Below are positions 60,465 to 64,000 of a stretch of DNA of 64,000 nucleotides, piece by piece. Origin of the DNA: Siphonodentalium dalli. Its lineage: Eukaryota > Mollusca > Scaphopoda > Gadilida > Siphonodentaliidae. A program made the translations under genes and the position numbers. The first letter of the stretch is position 1; every line of letters begins with the position of its first letter. The stretch spans positions 101,389,319-101,453,318 of the forward strand of contig CP136066.1 of assembly GCA_032622095.1 (NCBI GenBank), read 5' to 3'. Below the pieces are notes generated by a model. That model had not been told where the DNA came from. It made no database searches and worked only from the letters and a program-made list of their open reading frames with translations.

Positions 60465-60680
60465 ACGAAAAACGGAAGTGCCGCCATTGTTGTTGGTAGT
60501 ATATTCGTATTACCTCGTCATTGTTCGGCAAACCTCGCCGATTTCTCGAAAGCGGAAACCAGAAAACACGCGATACTTGTGCCGGAATATGTATTAACTA
60601 GCAAATCGAAAGTAACCCGATATTTTGCCGATTGCACATGTCGATTGAATATGGCGGAAACACTTCCGTGTGCGGATAGA
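60465..60680. promoter_or_regulatory. Paired ETS-like and YY1-like motifs in inverted arrangement
   Basis: ACGGAAGTGCCGCCATTGTT (about 60473-60492) and ATATGGCGGAAACACTTCCG (about 60650-60669) each join a CGGAAGTG core with a CCGCCAT core. Such pairs are common in CpG-type promoters. No gene start is visible beside them, so this may instead be the two ends of an element. Confidence 0.3.
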
Positions 60681-60966
60681 TCCTGAGTTTTAGCTATTAA
60701 ACTTCACAAATGCGTTCATATGAATCAGAATAGAAACATCATGGCGCCTGTCAACAATAGCACAGGCATGTTGTCGTGCGTGAACCGGTACCACACGGAT
60801 TCTGAACTGACAGAAAAGGACATAATATAGTAATAAAATGTCGGATTAAATATAATTCTGACACTTTTGAAATCGACCCAAAGCTCAAAATTCCATTGTT
60901 ATAGTTTATCTACTTCTCACCGCATCCACCCTGAAAATTATAAGCCTGACGTAACATTGAGTCTGT

Positions 60967-62075
60967 ATGTACTACCCATGCAGTAGGAGTGGTATGTGCC
61001 TGGTAGAACTTAATTTTTTCCTAGTAGAACTATTTCTCATTAAATATTCATTAGTTCTACAGAAATTCATTAGGTCAAGGTCAAGGCCGCTTGCGCATGG
61101 CGGTATAATTTTTTCTCCGAAGAAAATTTCATCAAACTGCAGATTACTCAAACAATCGGAGACTCTACTGCACGGATCAAATAGTTGATATATCACCAAA
61201 TGATTGCTGATACTATTTACCAGCGATCCTAAACTTATTACCTTCGTTTATCAATGATTGCCTAAGTTCGATCAATCTTTCACTTGACCTACTTCCGCCA
61301 TAGTTTGTATTTCGTATTTTCGTTCTATTTACATCGTCGTCAGGTATTTGCGGAAGCAAAAAACACCTACCAAATAAAACTTCTTGTTAATAATCAGCCT
61401 ATTACAAACAAATACCAAGATCCCTGCATCTACAGGTGATCTCCAATACCATCACATTCCAAAAACATCATCTTTCAACACAAACACTTCTTAGTTGTTT
61501 GAATTGGGAACAGGTGGTGAGCTATTCAGGTAATTTTTATGGTATATTCCAATCTCTATACCATAAACTTCTATCACTCCCCTTATATCACACTAACATA
61601 TGCATTCATACCCTGCATACCGTGCCCGGGAGTCTGCACTCGGGACGAAGAACTAACAACCCTCATCCGGCCTTTTAGGTAGGACTAACTGGTGACGGTG
61701 AGTTGTAAAAAATTGTATGGTTCTTAGACTTAGGTGCACTGCACTCTTCTTATATAGGAACTCACGCTTACCACCATCACAGACATTTCCTGTATTTAAA
61801 CCAAAATCAATCTAAAAATCGTGAAAATTTTCATCTGTTTTCCTCATACAACTGTATATAATACAAAATGGTTTCTGTGTGGCAAATTAAACCAACCACC
61901 TACATGCCATATTCATCATTTTCATGCTAAATCATGGTGTATATCAAAATTCATCAGAAATACGAAGCACCACAGGTACCGGTATGATCTCCTTCATCTC
62001 GCCAACAACTTGCGAACATGGAACAAGAAATCAAAATGAAACCCTTTTAAATACCCAAGACTAGAGTTTCTTGTA
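60967..62075. other. Stretch before the LINE, probably including its 5' UTR
   Basis: No gene is recognised. Sequence from about 61390 onward has the C/A-rich, T-poor style of the LINE body and could be its 5' UTR or an unrecognised ORF1. A sharp 5' boundary was not found. Confidence 0.35.
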
Positions 62076-64000
62076 ATGCCACAAATACCATGCATATCAC
62101 TCAACATAAATCCTCCTCATATGCTCTTACAGCCACTCCTCGTGAGTGCAGGCATAGTGAACCTCGACTCTCTGAGTCTTCTCTGCGAAATAAGATGCAA
62201 GAGACCCATTTCACCAGTACACAAGCATGCCAGACTATCTCTACTATACCTGGCCATCCTACTACTGAGCCTATCCTCTGACATAAACCCCAATCCTGGT
62301 CCATCAGCAAACACAACAAGGTACGACTGTGGATACTGTCTCAGTGAGGTAACCTGGACAGATAAAGCAGTCATGTGTGACCACTGTGATACATGGTACC
62401 ACATATCATGCCAAGGTGTCGGAGATTCGACATATAAATTATTCCAAGCAAACGAAAGCAGATACACATGGGAGTGCCTGAGGTGCTGCCTCCCAAACTA
62501 CTCCACAAATATACTCCAGAGTATTGACTCTTTCTCAGATTCAAATTCATTCAATCTATTAAGCAAAGACTATTCCTACTCAGAGAGCATAGAAGCACTC
62601 GGTGCCCCGCAAGCAACCTCCTCTCCTATCGCACCAAAACCCACGAAACACAGCCCACCTTCCTCCTCTAAACGATTAAATAACCTGAGAGTCCTTAATA
62701 TAAACTGTCAATCACTTTGGCCAAAGGCCCATGACTTACATCATGTCATAGACCAAGTAAAACCTGACATAATAGCTTGCACTGAAACATGGCTAAATAG
62801 CGAAGTGCAAAACTCAGAGCTCTTCCCACCCGACACCTATAACATCTATCAGAAAGACAGAAATAGACAAGGAGGGGGTGTCCTTCTTGCCATCTCTAAA
62901 GACATCATATCTCTAGAAAAACATGAGCTTGACTCTCCCTGCGAAATTATATGGTCAAAGCTTGTCATACCAGGCTAAAAAAACATCCATGTCGCAGCAT
63001 ACTACAAACCAGACGAAAACGATATTGACAGCGTAAATGGCCTAGAAACATCCGTAAAGAAAGCCCCCAAAGATGGCCACCTGTGGATTCTTGGTGACTT
63101 TAACCTACCAAAATACAATTGGACCACAAACGAAACTGCCACCGACTGTAAAAATACAAAACTCTATGATAAACTCACAAATGCAATGTCCGATGCAAAT
63201 CTCGAACAGGCTGTTAAAATACCCACAAGGGGAAAAAATACCCTTGACCTATTCTACCTAAATCAGCCAACTCTGATCCATAATACACGAACACTTCCCA
63301 GCCTTGGTACATCTGATCATGACATTGTCTACCACGAAGTCACCATAAACAAAAGACATCTAAAAAAGCCTGCCAGGAAAGTATATCTCTACCATAAGGC
63401 AAACTGGCCTGCCATAAAAGCAGAACTCCATTCCTTCCAAACTTTCTACAAGACGCAGAGTGAAATTCTAAATCTAAATGTAGAACAGAAATGGCAGTTG
63501 ATCAAAGAAAAAATATCTGAACTAATATCTAAGCACATCCCAACCAAGACACTTAGTAGCAGACAACATGCACCATGGATAACAGCTGATCTTAAGAAGC
63601 TGATAAAAAAACGCACTCGTCTTCACAAATATATCAGAAAACGCAGGTATAAAAACACCGAAAATCTTCAGTCCAAAGAAAGAGCCCTAAAACATGCCAT
63701 CCAAAGAAAATCCAGAAAAGCTTACTGGGACCATATAGAATCCATCATAACTGAAGACAACAAAAACTGCCCGGACCTAACAGAAAACACCACCAAGCCC
63801 AGCAAAAAATTCTGGTCCTTCATAAAACATCAGAAATCAGAAAATAACGGTGTCGCTCCTCTTAAAGTAGATGGTGAAGTGATCACAGACCCCACCAAGC
63901 AGGCCGAAGCTCTAAACGCCCAGTTCCACTCTGCATTTACTAAGCCTCAACCTCTAAACCTATCCCACATCTGCGAACTTAAATCCCTGATCTGTCCTAA
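62076..64000 (+). pseudogene. CR1-like LINE ORF2: 2A-like peptide, PHD finger, APE endonuclease; one in-frame stop, cut by the window edge
   Basis: Residues 52-76 are a Leu-rich segment ending DINPNPGP, a 2A-like motif. Residues 85-137 are a PHD finger with C85, C88, C101, C104, H109, C112, C134 and C137. From residue about 204 an APE-type endonuclease begins (LRVLNINCQSL; TETWL; GGGV). A TAA interrupts it at 62976-62978. The same frame then continues without a stop to the right edge and holds GDFN (63093-63104) and SDHD (63312-63323), both needed for endonuclease activity, then a basic linker toward the reverse transcriptase. PHD plus APE is typical of CR1-group LINEs of the Jockey superfamily. 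The single stop suggests a recently dead copy. Confidence 0.85.
62280..62303 (+). other. 2A-like translational recoding motif (DINPNPGP)
   Basis: The canonical 2A core is D(V/I)ExNPGP. Here Glu is replaced by Asn and the motif follows a Leu-rich stretch (LLYLAILLLSLSS). 2A-like motifs are known in CR1-type LINEs of several invertebrates. Activity of this variant is not established. Confidence 0.65.

Overview
The window is eukaryotic, probably from a repeat-rich invertebrate. It is AT-rich, its genes are split by GT-AG introns, and transposons and miniature inverted-repeat elements (MITEs) fill most introns and intergenic space. A marine lophotrochozoan such as a mollusc fits, because of the dense palindromic MITEs, the CR1-like LINE with a 2A-like peptide and the satellite-like arrays built on ATGGCCGCC...GGCCATCTTGG. 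That placement is a judgement; nothing in the window proves it.

Two host genes are supported and they converge. On the + strand, 3372-14169 holds the last five exons of a HEATR5 (p200/Laa1 family) gene. The exon phases fit exactly and the C-terminus is characteristic of the family. On the - strand, 53580 down to 31118 holds about ten exons of a C2H2 zinc-finger transcription-factor-like gene of about 855 residues. It has an acidic N-terminus, an unusual C-C-H-H module, an AT-hook, four tandem zinc fingers and a Gln/Thr-rich tail. Nine of its exons have clear boundaries; the acceptor of the third is uncertain. About 17 kb of repeats separates the two 3' ends.

The left edge (1-1500) holds an unrecognised ORF and an intronless KRBA2-like (integrase-derived) ORF. 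In that ORF the N-terminal leader is joined directly to the C-terminal Cys-rich tail, and the integrase core is missing. The right edge (about 62.1 kb onward) is the start of a CR1-like LINE protein with a 2A-like motif, a PHD finger and an APE endonuclease. It is interrupted by a single in-frame TAA and runs off the window before the reverse transcriptase.

The rest is a nest of mobile elements, many with target-site duplications (TSDs) visible in the sequence. They include: a palindromic TA-flanked MITE (13 copies); TTAA-flanked piggyBac-like MITEs of several families; a CAAGCC/CAGGCC-ended hAT-like MITE (8 copies); larger hAT-like elements with TSDs TTATTTGC, ATGATAAG, ATTTAGTG and ATAACAAA; a 4.4 kb element with long inverted arms in a HEATR5 intron; and minisatellites, one of them split by an insertion. 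Several elements touch gene structure. One hAT-like MITE sits exactly on a splice donor of the zinc-finger gene and has duplicated that donor. A palindromic MITE ends about 25 nt before a HEATR5 exon. The zinc-finger 3' UTR runs straight into a MITE.
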